Origin: Hyaloscypha bicolor E | Taxonomy: Eukaryota; Ascomycota; Leotiomycetes; Helotiales; Hyaloscyphaceae | Direction of reading: 5' to 3' | DNA length: 64,000 bases | Assembly (NCBI RefSeq): GCF_002865645.1 | Contig: NW_020194519.1 | Span: forward strand, 1,919,542 to 1,983,541 | Part shown: piece by piece, positions 23,570 through 36,341 of the stretch | Layout: every line of letters begins with the position of its first letter | Numbering within the stretch: the stretch's first letter is position 1 | Notes under the pieces: model-generated | The model's input: only the letters and a program-made list of their open reading frames with translations | The model's database searches: none | Told to the model about the DNA's origin: nothing | Made by a program: the position numbers and the translations under genes

Positions 23570-25336
23570 ATGGCTACTCAAGCACAAGATATAGTCGGGT
23601 CTCCCAATCGACTTGCTAGAGTCGTTTCGCACAGCCTCAGCATCTCTCCCACTGCAACGTTCCATTCCCCGCCCTCCAGCTTTGGAGGGGCACAACTTAC
23701 TCGGACCATAACGGCACCAAAGCAGTTGAAGCCCTTTGACACGCAAGACATCAAGATTCTGCTCTTGGAAAATGTCAATCAGAGTGGCCGTGATATCTTG
23801 GCCGCGCAGGGCTATCAAGTTGAGGCCTTGAAAACCTCGCTGCCGGAGGATCAATTAATTGAGAAGATTCGGTGGGGCAATCCGTCTTGAAAGTATTGCA
23901 AGCGTAACTAATTGCGGCACAACAGCCAAGTCCACGTTATCGGAATCAGATCAAAAACAAAGCTCAGCGAGAAAGTGCTCCGTGAAGCAAAGAATTTAAT
24001 TGTTGTTGGCTGCTTCTGCATTGGCACGAACCAGGTTGATCTTGACTATGCTGCTAGGCATGGTATTGCAGTCTTCAACTCTCCGTTTGCGAATTCCAGG
24101 AGTGTAGCAGAGTTGGTGATTGCTGAGATCATTACTCTTGCCCGACAACTTGGAGATCGTTCAAATGAGCTCCACAGGGGAACATGGAACAAAGTTAGTA
24201 GCAAATGTTGGGAAATTCGAGGGAAGACTCTTGGTTAGTTACCCCGGTTTAAATCGATGCAAATCGACGGAGACTAACAAAACTTGAAAGGTATAATTGG
24301 ATACGGCCACATTGGCTCCCAGTTATCAGTCCTCGCAGAGGCAATGGGTATGTCGGTAATTTACTACGATATCCTGAATCTGATGGCCTTGGGAACTGCA
24401 AAGCAAATGCCAACACTCTCGGCCCTCCTCAACGACGCCGATTTCGTTACCTGCCACGTTCCCGAACTTCCTGAAACGAAGAATATGATTGGAGCAGATC
24501 AATTTGAACAGATGAAGCAGGGAAGTTATCTGATCAATGCCTCTCGTGGTACGGTGGTCGACATTCCAGCTCTGATCAACGCTTCACGTAACGGCAAGAT
24601 TGCAGGGTCTGCTCTGGATGTGTATCCAAGTGAACCTGGTGGAAATGGTGATTACTTCACGAATGACTTGAATCCCTGGGCAGAGGATCTTCGAAGCCTG
24701 AAGAATATCATTCTCACGCCTCACATTGGAGGTAGTACGGAGGAGGCCCAGCGTGCGATTGGAGTTGAGGGTAGGTCAGACTTCTGCATAGGTGAATTCG
24801 GCGTGCTAATAGCGGTCTAGTTGGCGAGGCATTGGTTAGATATGTTAATTCTGGAGTCACTCTCGGTTCTGTCAATCTTCCAGAGGTCAACCTTCGTTCT
24901 CTCACCATGGATGAGCCCAACCACGCCAGGGTAAGTCTTCTTCAACCTGGCCATCGGAATAGAGCTCACTGTTTCAGGTCATCTATGTTCATCACAATGT
25001 ACCGGGTGTGCTGAGAAAAGGTAATCCACTCCTTCCCTCGCTGCTCGTTACCATACTAACTGCAATAGTCAATGAAATTCTCGGAGACCATAACGTTGAC
25101 AAGCAGATCACTGATAACAAGGGAGATGTAAGAGAGTTCACTCATGCCTCCAGATATGCTTGCTAATAAAACACAGGTCGCCTACTTAATGGCTGACATC
25201 AGCGACGTCCGCCCCGGACAGATTAAGGAGATCTCTGATAGCTTGGAAGCTTTGAGCTGTAAGTTTGGTGCCCCGTTCGGAGTATTCAAGATCCTAACAT
25301 AACCAAGCCCGCATCATGACACGTATTTTGTACTGA
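23570..25336 (+). CDS. SER3: D-3-phosphoglycerate dehydrogenase
   Basis: The cytosolic NAD-dependent enzyme that starts serine synthesis by oxidising 3-phosphoglycerate to 3-phosphohydroxypyruvate. Eight exons: 23570-23871, 23926-24233, 24291-24770, 24821-24930, 24978-25020, 25069-25127, 25177-25258 and 25308-25336, giving 470 residues. The N-terminal ~50 residues are Ser/Pro-rich. The substrate domain includes VGCFCIGTNQVDL. NAD binding uses GYGHIGSQ (~207-214). The catalytic segment LINASRGTVVDIPAL and the His in LTPHIGGSTEEAQ are present. A C-terminal ACT-type domain ends MADISDVRPGQIKE...SSRIMTRILY. The last exon encodes only nine residues and is confirmed by the conserved RIMTR ending. 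Yeast has two paralogues (SER3, SER33); this gene corresponds to either. Confidence 0.95.
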
Positions 25337-26299
25337 TTTGAGGGGGTTCTTTCCTTCCATAAAATAAGAACGGAGGGTTGCATTCAACTGGAGTGGGAGG
25401 CGTCTTGGGATTGGACTGATCCCTTCAACACAAACGAGTCATTTATAAATGATAGTCCAAAAAAGCATGAGCAAACATCGTGTATAGAAGGATAGAAATG
25501 AAATGTTGACCGAAATTGCATGATGAAATCTTCTTGTTATCGGGCCGGTCCCAACAAGGAAGTGGATGAATGTGAATATGGATAACACGACGGTCTGACA
25601 ACTGCTCCCCCCGGGGACGATTGAGATTCAAACAATGCACGCTCAATTTTCCGTGATGGTTTACCCAGCCATTCGGATGGAGTGTAACTCGTAAAGACTG
25701 AATGCGGGCTGATGCTTGGGCCTCTTCAAGCCACGAAGCATATGTTTCAAAAAAAAATTGGGCGGTGTGGTGGTGATCTGGAAGACAAGGGCAATCAAGC
25801 AAATAAAAAGGGTGTATACGCGTGGATAGATGATGGGAAAGCGAGTTGTGCCATCTGGGAGATTCCAATTGCGCGGATTCAATTTCGTGACACGAAAATC
25901 AACCAAGCCAAAGTCTTCCATGTGAAATACCGCAAGACCCTTTATTGGACATTCAGCACAGGCTACGGGGTACGGGCACTAGAAAAATAGGGGCTGGCAC
26001 GGCTGGGAGTCCTCGCTAACCATACAGTAGCCGCTCATTTTGCTGGGATCCTTGCACGTCGCGACAACTCTCACGTACCTCTCCTGTTTTAACAGATGAA
26101 TTTTATCTTCAAGAACCACCAGCGACCGCGAGCCTCCCGCAGCGGCCAGTTTTCACCTCAATAATCGCTCATTTCCTGCTTCATTCCCTTCGTCGCCTTT
26201 TGTTCATGCAGGCTGATCCTGCAGCTCTCGCTCCCGAATTATTCTGTCAGTTGAAGGACGTTGGGACCAGGGCTAGCTTCAGCCATCAAGACCGCCTAG
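25337..26299. other. Intergenic upstream of myosin V
   Basis: 963 bp. Overlapping frames on both strands (25443-25990) resemble no family. The segment before the myosin ATG, 26100-26290, is C/T-rich on the plus strand, as in other promoters here. Confidence 0.45.
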
Positions 26300-29200
26300 A
26301 TGGCGCACAGTTATGATGTTGGCACAAAAGCATGGCAGCCAGATGCCACCGAGGGCTGGGTGGCCTCTGAGGTCACCTCGAAGAAGGTTGATGGGGACAA
26401 AGTCTTCCTGGTCTTTGAGCTCGCAAACGGCGAGGTCCGTCCATCCCCAGAAGCCCCCAGGACCTTGGTCCTGTTCGAATTCGAGATTCTTGATTGCTAA
26501 CATACATTCCCATGACAGACCAAGAACGTTGAGACAAATGCAGGAGCTCTTGCAGAGGCCAATAACCCGCAACTGCCTCCCCTGATGAACCCGACCATGC
26601 TCGAAGCCAGCGACGACTTGACCAATCTATCACATCTTAATGAACCTGCGGGTATGTTCAATTGGGAGCCTTATTTTCGCTAATACTGATGACTCTGCGT
26701 AGTCCTTCAAGCAATTCGATTACGCTACTCGCAAAAAGAAATATACACATACAGCGGAATCGTCCTGATCGCCACGAACCCCTTCGCGCGGGTAGACTCT
26801 CTATATGTGCCGGGAATGGTGCAAGTATACGCAGGAAAACAAAGAGCAACGCAGGCACCCCATCTATTTGCTATTGCTGAGGAAGCTTTTGCGTAAGTAC
26901 CACGCATAATCTTGAGGGTGCTTCACTAATCCTTGGTAGCGACATGCTGCGGAGTGGGAAGAACCAAACAATTGTGGTATCCGGAGAATCTGGAGCTGGA
27001 AAGACGGTCAGCGCCAAGTATATAATGCGATATTTTGCTACAAGGGAATCGCCGGACCAACCTGGGACGCGGAAGCGTGGAGTGGAGGCAATGAGCGAGA
27101 CTGAAGAACAGATTCTCGCTACGAATCCCATCATGGAAGCTTTTGGTAATGCAAAGACCACGCGAAACGACAATTCCTCTCGATTTGGAAAGTACATCGA
27201 AATCATGTTTGATGACAAAACAAACATCATCGGGGCCAAGATACGGACTTACTTGCTAGAACGCTCGAGGCTAGTCTTTCAACCTCTGAAGGAACGGAAT
27301 TACCACATTTTCTACCAATTGGTAGCAGGAGCAAGTGAAAGTGAACGCCAAGAGCTGGGATTGCTGCCAGTGGACGACTTCAACTACCTCAACCAGGGGA
27401 GCTCTCCTACGATCGATGGGGTTGACGACAAGGCGGAATTCGAGGCTTTGAAGAAATCGTTGACGACCATTGGGGTAACCAGCAGTCAACAGTCCGAGAT
27501 TTTTAAGTTACTTGCCGCACTGCTTCACCTGGGTAATATCAACATCACGGCTTCACGGACCGATTCTGTTTTGGCGTCGACGGAGCCCTCCCTAGTGAAA
27601 GCCACCGCAATTCTTGGGGTTGATCCAGTTGAATTTGCAAAGTGGACCGTGAAGAAACAGCTGATTACCAGAGGGGAGAAGATCACCTCGAACTTGACAC
27701 AACAACAAGCAACCGTTGTCCGAGACTCTGTTGCAAAATTTGTCTACTCGAGTCTTTTCGACTGGCTGGTGGAGAATATTAACCATGCTCTTGCTACGGA
27801 CGAGGTCATCAGTCGAGTCAAGTGTTTCATTGGCGTTCTCGATATTTACGGATTCGAACATTTTGCCAAGAACTCGTTCGAACAATTTTGCATCAACTAT
27901 GCAAACGAGAAACTCCAACAAGAGTTTAATGCCCACGTCTTCAAATTAGAGCAAGAGGAGTATCTGAAAGAACAAATCGACTGGACCTTTATCGACTTCT
28001 CAGACAATCAACCCTGCATAGATCTGATTGAGGGAAAGCTGGGTATATTGTCATTGTTAGACGAGGAATCAAGACTTCCCATGGGATCCGACGAGCAGTT
28101 CGTTACCAAGCTGCATCACAACTATGCAGCGGACAAGAATAAGTTCTACAAAAAGCCCCGCTTTGGGAAATCAGCCTTTACTGTTTGTCACTACGCTATC
28201 GATGTCACTTACGAGTCGGATGGTTTCATTGACAAGAACCGGGATACGGTTCCTGATGAGCATATGGCTGTGTTGAGAGCCTCTTCTAACAAATTTTTGG
28301 GTCAGGTATTGGACGCTGCGTCTGCTGTTCGGGAGAAAGATACTGCCTCCGCTGCATCGGCGGCAGTAAAGCCTGTTCCCGGCCGAAGGATAGGGGTTGC
28401 GGTCAACAGGAAACCCACATTGGGTGGTATCTTCAAATCGTCGTTGATCGAACTCATGCACACGATCAACAATACAGATGTTCACTATATTCGATGTATC
28501 AAACCCAACGAAAGCAAGGAGTCATGGGTTTTCGAGGGACCCATGGTATTGAGCCAGTTGCGAGCTTGTGGTGTGCTTGAGACTGTCAGAATTTCTTGCG
28601 CTGGATATCCAACGAGATGGACATACGAGGAATTTGCGCTGAGGTATTACATGCTTGTGCCTTCATCAGCATGGACGTCGGAGATTCGAGCAATGGCAAA
28701 TAAAATACTTACAAAGGCGCTTGGAACCAGCAGCGGCGGAGGCCTCGACAAGTATCAGCTTGGTCTGACGAAGATCTTCTTCCGCGCGGGCATGTTGGCT
28801 TTTCTTGAGAACCTCCGAACAAATCGCCTGAACGATTGTGCGATTATGATACAGAAGAATTTGAAGGCAAAATACTGCCGACGCAAGTACCTCGAGGCAA
28901 GAAATGCGATTCTGTTCTTTCAGTCAGCTACAAGAGCTCATCTTGCTCGGAAACATGCACAAGAAACTCGCAAGATCAAAGCCGCTACAACGATACAGAG
29001 GGTGTGGCGTGGCCAGAAAGAACGCAAAAAGTTCAATGCTATTCGAAACAATGTTATCCTCGCACAAGCTGCTGCGAAAGGTTTTTTGCGCAGAAGGGAG
29101 ATTATGGAGACGCGTGTTGGCAACGCTGCTGTTCTGATCCAGAGAGTGTGGCGGTCAAGGCAGCAAAAGAAGAGCTGGAGACAATACCGACGCAAAGTCG

Positions 29201-31371
29201 TTATTATCCAGAGCTTGTGGAGGGGTAAGCAAGCTCGCCGTGGCTATAAGAAGGTCCGCGAAGAAGCACGCGATCTCAAACAAATCTCCTATAAGCTGGA
29301 GAACAAGGTGGTGGAGCTTACGCAATCTCTTGGCTCTATGAAGAGAGAGAACAAGACCCTCCTCAGCCAAGTCGAGAACTACCAGAACCAGATCAAATCG
29401 TGGCAGACAAGGCACAACGCCCTCGAAACACGCTCGAAGGAATTGCAAGGCGAAGCGAACCAGGCCGGCATCACTGCGGCTCGTCTTTCGGCCATGGAAG
29501 AAGACATGAAGAAGCTCCAGCAAAATTTCGACGAGTCAGTTGCCAATATTAAACGCCTCCAGGATGAGGAGAAGGAATTGAGGGAATCTCTGAGAGTGTC
29601 TAAACTTGACGCTGAAGAGACCAAGAGAGCCAGCCAGGTTCACGAGACAGAAAAAGTGACTCTTCGCCAACAACTTGCAGAGCTGCAAGATCAACTCGAG
29701 CTTGCCAAGCGAGCTGTTCCGATCATGCCGACCAATGGTGAACTCACAAATGGAGCCGCGGTTCAGCAACCATCCAACGGGTTCATCAACTTGGTATCGT
29801 CAAAGAAGCCAAAGAGACGCAGCGCTGGTGCCGAAACGCGCGATATCGACCGCTTCAGTGGTGCATACAACCCTCGCCCGGTATCAATGGCTGTTACCGG
29901 CAGCAATCTCCATCGCCAAGGCCTTCCTGGGTCTACCTTCCTTCCAGGTGTTGACAACGTGGAATTCGAGCTTGAGAATCTTCTTGCAGACGAAGATGGC
30001 CTTAATGACGAGGTAACCATGGGGTTGATCCGCAACCTCAAGATACCCGTTCCATCCACGGCACCATCACCAACAGACAAGGAGGTCCTCTTCCCCTCAT
30101 ACTTGATCAACCTTGTCACCTCTGAGATGTGGAATAATGGATTCGTGAAGGAGTCAGAGAGGTTCCTCGCGAATGTTATGCAGTCGATCCAACAGGAAGT
30201 CATGCAGCATGATGGAGAAGAAGCAATCAATCCTGGTGCATTCTGGTTATCAAACGTCCACGAAATGCTCTCCTTTGTGTTCCTTGCTGAAGATTGGTAC
30301 GAAGCTCAAAAGACGGACAACTACGAATATGATCGTCTTCTTGAGATTGTCAAGCACGATCTTGAGAGCTTGGAGTTCAACATCTACCATACTTGGATGA
30401 AAGTTCTCAAGAAGAAGTTGCAAAAGATGATCATCCCCGCGATCATCGAGTCCCAGTCACTTCCCGGCTTTGTCACCAACGAGAGCAACCGATTCCTGGG
30501 TAAACTTCTCCAAACCAACTCGACGCCAGCATTTAGCATGGATAACTTGTTGAGTTTGCTCAACAACGTCTTCAAGGCGATGAAGGCATACTATCTTGAG
30601 GATTCCATCATCACTCAGACAATCACGGAGCTACTTAGACTGGTTGGAGTTACTGCGTTCAATGATCTTCTCATGCGAAGGAACTTCCTTTCCTGGAAGC
30701 GAGGTCTGCAGATCAACTACAACATAACGCGAATTGAAGAGTGGTGCAAGAGTCATGATATGCCTGAAGGAACGCTGCAGCTTGAACATCTCATGGTAAG
30801 AAAATCTCTGAACGTCCACTGACAATTTTATACTGACAATTTCACAGCAAGCAACCAAGCTCTTGCAACTCAAGAAAGCGACCTTGAATGATATCGAGAT
30901 CATTCAAGATATCTGTTGGATGTAAGCAACTGCGCATTCACATTGGACTCAACAAATACTGACTTGTGTACAGGCTGTCGCCAAACCAGATTCAGAAGTT
31001 GCTGAACCAATACCTCGTGGCTGACTACGAACAGCCCATCAATGGCGAGATCATGAAAGCTGTTGCCTCTCGAGTCACAGAGAAGAGTGATGTTCTCCTT
31101 CTTACCGCCGTGGATATGGATGATAGTGGACCCTATGAGATCGCTGAGCCTCGTGTCATCACAGCTTTGGAAACATATACTCCATCTTGTATGAAATCCC
31201 TCCATGATCCCTTCCATTCCCGCGACTAATCGCTTTACAGGGCTTCAAACTCCGCGCCTGAAGCGTCTTGCAGAAATTGTTTCTGCCCAAGCCATAGCTC
31301 AACAAGAGAAGCTTGAATACCCGCAAGACGATATCAATGATCTCTCTGACAGCGACCCAAATGGCGCTTGA
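26300..31371 (+). CDS. MYO2: Class V myosin heavy chain
   Basis: An actin-based motor carrying secretory vesicles and organelles to the hyphal tip. Exons are 26300-26434, 26519-26651, 26703-26892, 26940-30795, 30848-30921, 30974-31188 and 31241-31371, giving 1577 residues. A myosin SH3-like domain (start MAHSYDVGTKAW) precedes the motor (~70-760): P-loop GESGAGKT at 168-175, switch I NDNSSRFGKYIE, switch II DIYGFEHF and relay helix. About six IQ repeats follow (for example AATTIQRVWRGQKERKKF) for calmodulin-like light chains. A coiled coil (~930-1080) leads to a linker and the C-terminal DIL cargo domain (WLSNVHEMLSFVFLAEDW). The tail ends with DINDLSDSDPNGA. The length matches yeast Myo2 (~1574). 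One 3.9-kb exon holds most of the protein. Confidence 0.97.
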
Positions 31372-31910
31372 TCGAAACCCGACCTCGCCATAAAACCCTT
31401 TCTCACATCCACTTCACTTCTCGTGTACCATTTTCTCTCCAAACGTCTTAGATGATCTTCTACCATTGGCTTCACGGGCCTTTTGTATATGGAACGTTCT
31501 TCCCTGTTAGCGTAAATCTGATGTCTTATGTAGAACCTGGTACTTGTTGAATGATTGCACATGGGACATCTAGTGCATTGTAGAAATCATTTGATTCTTG
31601 GCGTTGAACTTTTAAGGATAGGGGCTCGTGGAAGGGAGCGACGATCGTCCTTCACTCGATCCTGAGGCGAAGGTTAGGGATATACATGGTAGAGGAATTA
31701 ATACTCAAATGTGACTATGAATCATAAACTTCATTGGACAGTCCGATTTGCACTTACCTCCGTACACTATGTGAGATTTGCATATCAATTCGTTAAGAGG
31801 GGTGAACCTGAACTGGAGGCTCATCACGTGAAACTTGGCTTTCTTATCGATAACGAGACTCGCAGAGAAAAAAATTCCCGGACGACAGTGAACCACGGAG
31901 AGAGCACACG
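31372..31910. promoter_or_regulatory. Intergenic, FAP7 promoter
   Basis: 539 bp comprising the myosin 3' flank and FAP7 upstream region. No gene recognised. Confidence 0.45.
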
Positions 31911-32541
31911 ATGAGGACTCAACCAAATATCATTGTGACTGGCACGCCAGGAGTTGGCAAGACGACTCACTGCGAGACTCTCGCCCAAAACACAGGCCTG
32001 AGACACCTTTCCATCAACGATATTGTCAAGGAGCGCGGCTGTCACGATGGCTACGATGAGGATTTCAAGAGCTGGATCGTGGACGAAGACAAGGTCAGCA
32101 CATTCCTTTTCCTTGAATGCGAAGCTAACGGGCTAGTAGCTACTTGATTCAATAGAGGATGAGGTGAAGCAAGGGGGTTATATCATCGATTGGCACGCGT
32201 GCGACTTGTTCCCGAGAAGCTGGATTGATCTCGTTGTAGTCCTGCGGGTGGACTCGACGCTTTTGTATGATCGGTTGAAGGCAAGGTACATTTGCCTGAC
32301 AGGAACCGTCACAAAGTATATGGACTGATGGATGTGCAGAGACTACCCGGAAGCAAAGCTGCAAGAGAATCTTGACTCGGAGATCATGGAGGTTCTTCTA
32401 CAAGAGGCGAGGGATTCTTACGATGAGGAGATTATCGTCGAACTTACGAGCAATACCTCGGATGAGATGGAGAGCAATATTGAGAGGATTGAGATGTGGA
32501 TTGGCCAGTGGAAGAAGAACAACGTTGAGGGTGCTCAATAA
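31911..32541 (+). CDS. FAP7: Adenylate kinase isoenzyme 6 / FAP7 (18S rRNA maturation ATPase)
   Basis: A nuclear P-loop ATPase/adenylate kinase needed for the final cleavage of 20S pre-rRNA and release of Rps14. Exons are 31911-32093, 32140-32285 and 32340-32541, giving 176 residues, the usual family length. The Walker A motif is GTPGVGKT (11-18). The family signatures are SINDIVKERG and DWHACDLFPRSWIDLVVVLR; the latter holds the DxHxxxxFP variant of Walker B. The LID-like segment LKARDYPEAKLQEN follows. The C-terminus continues with IERIEMWIGQWKKN. It converges on the ITPase gene with only 33 bp between stop codons. Confidence 0.95.
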
Positions 32542-32574
32542 GTTGTTTACGGACTATTCATTGTCTATGGAATC

Positions 32575-33367
32575 TCAAGGCTCTTGCAGCCAGGTCTTGA
32601 GTTTCTCTAAGGCCAGGAAGCGATGGGAGATCTTGTTCTTCTCTACTTTGTCCATCTCGGCATACCTAGAGTGGTCAGTAAACGGGCGCGGGGGAGGTTT
32701 CCGAAACTCACGTCTTGCCCTCATACTCGAATATCGGATCCCATCCTGGGGAAAATCAGCAAGTGGAAAGCACTACAAGCTTTGGGGCCCTACCAAAATT
32801 TGCTGGGCCTCTTGCTGGTACAATCTGGCCCTTGGATATGTCAGATGAGCAGGCCAAAAACGGTTCAGAAAACTCACGTCTGTTCTGCCTTGGAAGATGA
32901 TTGGCTCGTGACCAGGGCCTTCACAGTATGCAAATGTGCAGATGGCTTGGGCAGACTTGTCTGGAAATCCGGCAAGGAGATCGTTGAGGCCCTTAAGGCC
33001 AAGTGCTTCTAAAAACCATTTGCTATAAGAAGTCAATTCAAGCCATGCCCTTAGTCATGAAGAATTGTACTAACATGTACGGGCCAGGAAGCTCTTTTAG
33101 TGCATTGAAGCAGAGACATGTATCCTCAACAATTACAGGACCATTGACCTAAGAAGAGTAAATTATGTGAAAAACAATGTGTCTAGGAATGCCCACTGCT
33201 TCTGCAGCTCTCCGACATTTGTCTGCTGAGATCTCTTCGATTGTGCCTTGAATCTCGACCAGATCTAATGACTGACTTTGCAAATCAACAACGTTACCTA
33301 GAATAGCTTTGACTTCGGTAAGCTTGTTCTTGTTCCCGGTAATGAAGTTGAGCTGCTTAGGTGCCAT
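32575..33367 (-). CDS. HAM1: Inosine triphosphate pyrophosphatase (ITPase/HAM1)
   Basis: Hydrolyses ITP, dITP and XTP to the monophosphates, cleansing the nucleotide pool. Six exons: 33367-33197, 33148-33075, 33022-32878, 32830-32794, 32745-32712 and 32665-32575, giving 183 residues. The N-terminal substrate loop [12 protein letters not shown], the metal-binding [22 protein letters not shown], the central [16 protein letters not shown] and the C-terminal [15 protein letters not shown]...[13 protein letters not shown] are all standard HAM1 motifs, and the last includes the SHR specificity triad. Two exons are shorter than 40 nt. All frames close exactly. The gene is divergent from the P450 over 337 bp. 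Confidence 0.95.
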
Positions 33368-33704
33368 GGCGGCTGTGTTAACCTGGTTGTGTTCTCGAAG
33401 AGGTGGACGAGAATAGAGGCTCGAGGATAGTTTGCAAAATGAACTTGCCCAGACAGCTTGCGGTAAACGAGGGGATGATATTGCACGGCTGAATGAATCG
33501 AGAGAACTCTCGGGCGCACTTCTAGGTCACTGGTCACTGTGGGCAGTGTGGGGTTGCTTTTCGTTTCCATCAACCAATGAAATTGCTTGAGGCTTACTGC
33601 GAGAAATGTTTCAGCGGTGTACAACGTTACCGTAACACGGTTTGCATGTATCGAAGGCGCCTTTTCTCCTTCGCACTTTCCTCACAAAAGGCGGCAGGGT
33701 CACG
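33368..33704. promoter_or_regulatory. Bidirectional upstream region ITPase / P450
   Basis: 337 bp between divergent starts. Contains only short chance frames. Confidence 0.5.
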
Positions 33705-35803
33705 ATGGATGACTTCTATGAATCGGCATCCAGCTCCGATGGCCCACAGCTCTCTAGCATTTATCGCCTCTCCCCTTCTTTCAGCGCCGTCCTTACTCTG
33801 CTTCTCGCCCCATTTGCTATTGCCATTGCCACTCGACTCTTGAGTGGCCGACCGTCCGAGAAAGTTTCTGGCAGGAATGAAAGAACTGTCTTCCTTTTGC
33901 CCTATTCTATTCCTGTTATTGGTCACGCATTTTCATTGTATGAGCTTTCTGCTTTTTGATTCAACAGCTAACGATGGCCAGTCTCTACGATCCAATCAAC
34001 TTGATGATTCAAGCAAGGCAAAGTTGGCATCTCCACATAAGAAGCCAGAAGCTAATGCGCATTTCAGAAACAAAACTCCTCATGGGATCTTCGCTTTATA
34101 CCTTGGCTCAACAACACACAATGTGATTTCTGATCCTGCCTTGGTTACCTCGTAAGGAGTATCTTACCACGGGGATGTTTTCCGTTAGTTAATTATTGCA
34201 GTGTAATGGCTCAACGGGAATCGGTGGTTGAATTTGCACCTATTGCTTGGAATATCGTGCAGAAAGTGAGAGAAGACTCTGTCCCTGATGCGTCCCTGAG
34301 AAATTCTACTGATTCATCAAGTGGTTTGGGTTCCCGAAGAGTAGCAAGACAAAATATGAAGCCTGTTGGAGGGTATTCAGTCCTCCAAGTCTCGTAACAT
34401 TCTTGCTAAGCAACTTTAGGAGTTCAATATGACTTTCAACCACCTGATGAAAGAGCCGTACCTAAGCCAGCTGCTCAAACCAACCATCCGCAACCTGGAG
34501 GAGAACATTCCTCAAATGATTTCATTTACTGATTCAGAAATCGATCAACAACCTTGGGAACGATGGGCCAAGACATCGTTTGTCTCCGATTCTGAATCCG
34601 AGCTCAACTTAATGTCACTTACGCGGGATATGATGGGTCACGCTTCCGTGCCAGCCATTTTTGGGCGCGCCCTGATGGAGAAGTATCCTAATATTTTGCA
34701 CGATGTTTACGACCTGGATAGTGGGTTTTATTTCTTCTTGATGGGTCTACCAGCGTGGACTCCCTGGCCTGGTGTGATGACGGCACATGTGGGACGTCAC
34801 CAAACTGGGGAAGCTCTGGGTGATCTGCAACGAGCCCTAGACGCGCTCGTTGATGGAAAACCGATTGATCCGTCGTGGGGAGAACTAGATGATGTGAGCG
34901 GTTTCATAATGGAAAGGCACGCTATATTCAAAAGTGAGTCTTGCAACCTGCTGAAATTACCCTACTCACCCAGGTTTTTGGCAGACAATGGTTTCGAAAT
35001 CAACGAGAGAGGCGACATCTCGGTAGGCTCTTTCTCACTTCAATATCTTCACTACATTGGCTTAGTTTTGATAGATCCTGTGGGCTTCTGTTGCTAACGC
35101 AAATATCTTCGTCTACTGGCATCTTCTGTTCATTCTTTCCACACCTGGACTGGTAGACCGCATCCGCGAAGAAGTCGCCGGTGCCAAGGATGAGCACGAA
35201 GCAGGTCGTGGGGCCGGCCCTTTCGTAACTGTCACCAAACCTCTTTCAATCGGCAGTATTTCTGAATCCCCGAAACTGGAGATCTCACACGAGGGGCTCT
35301 TGAAGAAATGTCCGCTGCTAAAGTCGACTTATCTCGAGTCCTTGCGAATGACCGACCAGCCTTGGTCTGTACGAAAAGTTGCCCAAGATGTTGTCATCAA
35401 GGGCGACAAGAAAGATCTCTCTTCGCCTTCGTTTCTTATTCACAAAGGCGAATACATAACCATTCCCCACGATCTTCATATGCGAGACCCGAAGTATTTC
35501 AAAGATCCCGAAAAATTCGATCCTGAGCGGTTCTTGGTGCAGAACGGAGATGGCACACTCTCAGCAAATGCGAAGACAATCAGGCCATTTGGCGGAGGGC
35601 CATCAATGTGTCAGGGACGAGCTTTAGCGGAAGCAGAATGCTTAGCTCTCGTTGCTGGTGTGCTAGTGTTTTGGGACATCGAACCAGCAGATAAGAATGC
35701 TGGGTGGGTCATTCCGAAGCAGGTGAAGACGACTGCAATATCAAAGCCGGCGCATGATACCAGGGTCAGGATTAAAAGGAGACGGTTTGACTGGGGGGCA
35801 TAG
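33705..35803 (+). CDS. Cytochrome P450 monooxygenase
   Basis: A membrane-anchored P450; substrate unknown, with a layout recalling the CYP7/CYP8-like steroid or lipid group. Proposed exons: 33705-33937, 33982-34017, 34068-34151, 34202-34265, 34420-34933, 34985-35022 and 35075-35803, about 565 residues. An N-terminal hydrophobic anchor (~25-45) is followed by the Pro-rich PYSIPVIGHAF. The helix I region is LWASVANANIFVYW. The K-helix ExxR is in YLESLRM. PEKFDPERF follows, and the haem loop FGGGPSMCQGR supplies the Cys ligand. Intron 2 needs a GC donor (34018). The end of exon 4 is the weakest point: AAA|GTGAGA at 34266 gives a 154-nt intron, but the sequence stays open for another ~44 codons, so a later donor is possible. 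No biosynthetic neighbours are seen. Confidence 0.9.
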
Positions 35804-36341
35804 ATATTCTATCTTTACTGAAGATTGCACCAACCTTAGCATGAAGCCATTGAAAAGTGATCAGAAAAACTTGGCGAAATTATGTCGTGGAATCTTGCAT
35901 CCAAACGCCTTAAGAGTGAGTATTCGGTCGTTCTCGTGAGATTTTGGATTGAAATCAAACGTACTCTGAGCGTAAACGTCGGACTAAAAGAGAACTAGTC
36001 TGGATTCAAGGGAGATTTTTGGCGTTGTTTTCACCGGACTTCGATTTCTTTTCCGATCGTATACTGCAGGAAAGAATCTGCATCGAACATTTTACTAATA
36101 GAGTTAAGATGGGCCAAGCTTCGTCAAAGGTTTCGATCAGATTTTGTGTCAAATTTTCGTTGGCATTCTTAAAGTCAATACTGCAAAGCTCTGTGGCCCG
36201 TTAGAATTTAGCGACACACTCACATATAAAAAACCACGGATCAAGGCGCCTCAAAATGACCTCAAATACAACCACACCAAAAACCGGTAATGCGACAGCC
36301 ATCCGCCCATCACATCACTTTCTCCGCACCTCCACACAAAA
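35804..36341. other. Intergenic
   Basis: 538 bp of AT-rich sequence between two plus-strand genes. A short frame starting near 36256 runs in another frame into the POP8-like gene and is probably leader sequence. Confidence 0.4.

Noticed and set aside
6737..35803. Secondary-metabolite gene cluster (LaeA-like, CFAS-like and P450 genes)
   Set aside because: The genes are 7-18 kb apart with housekeeping genes between them, and no polyketide, peptide or terpene synthase is present.
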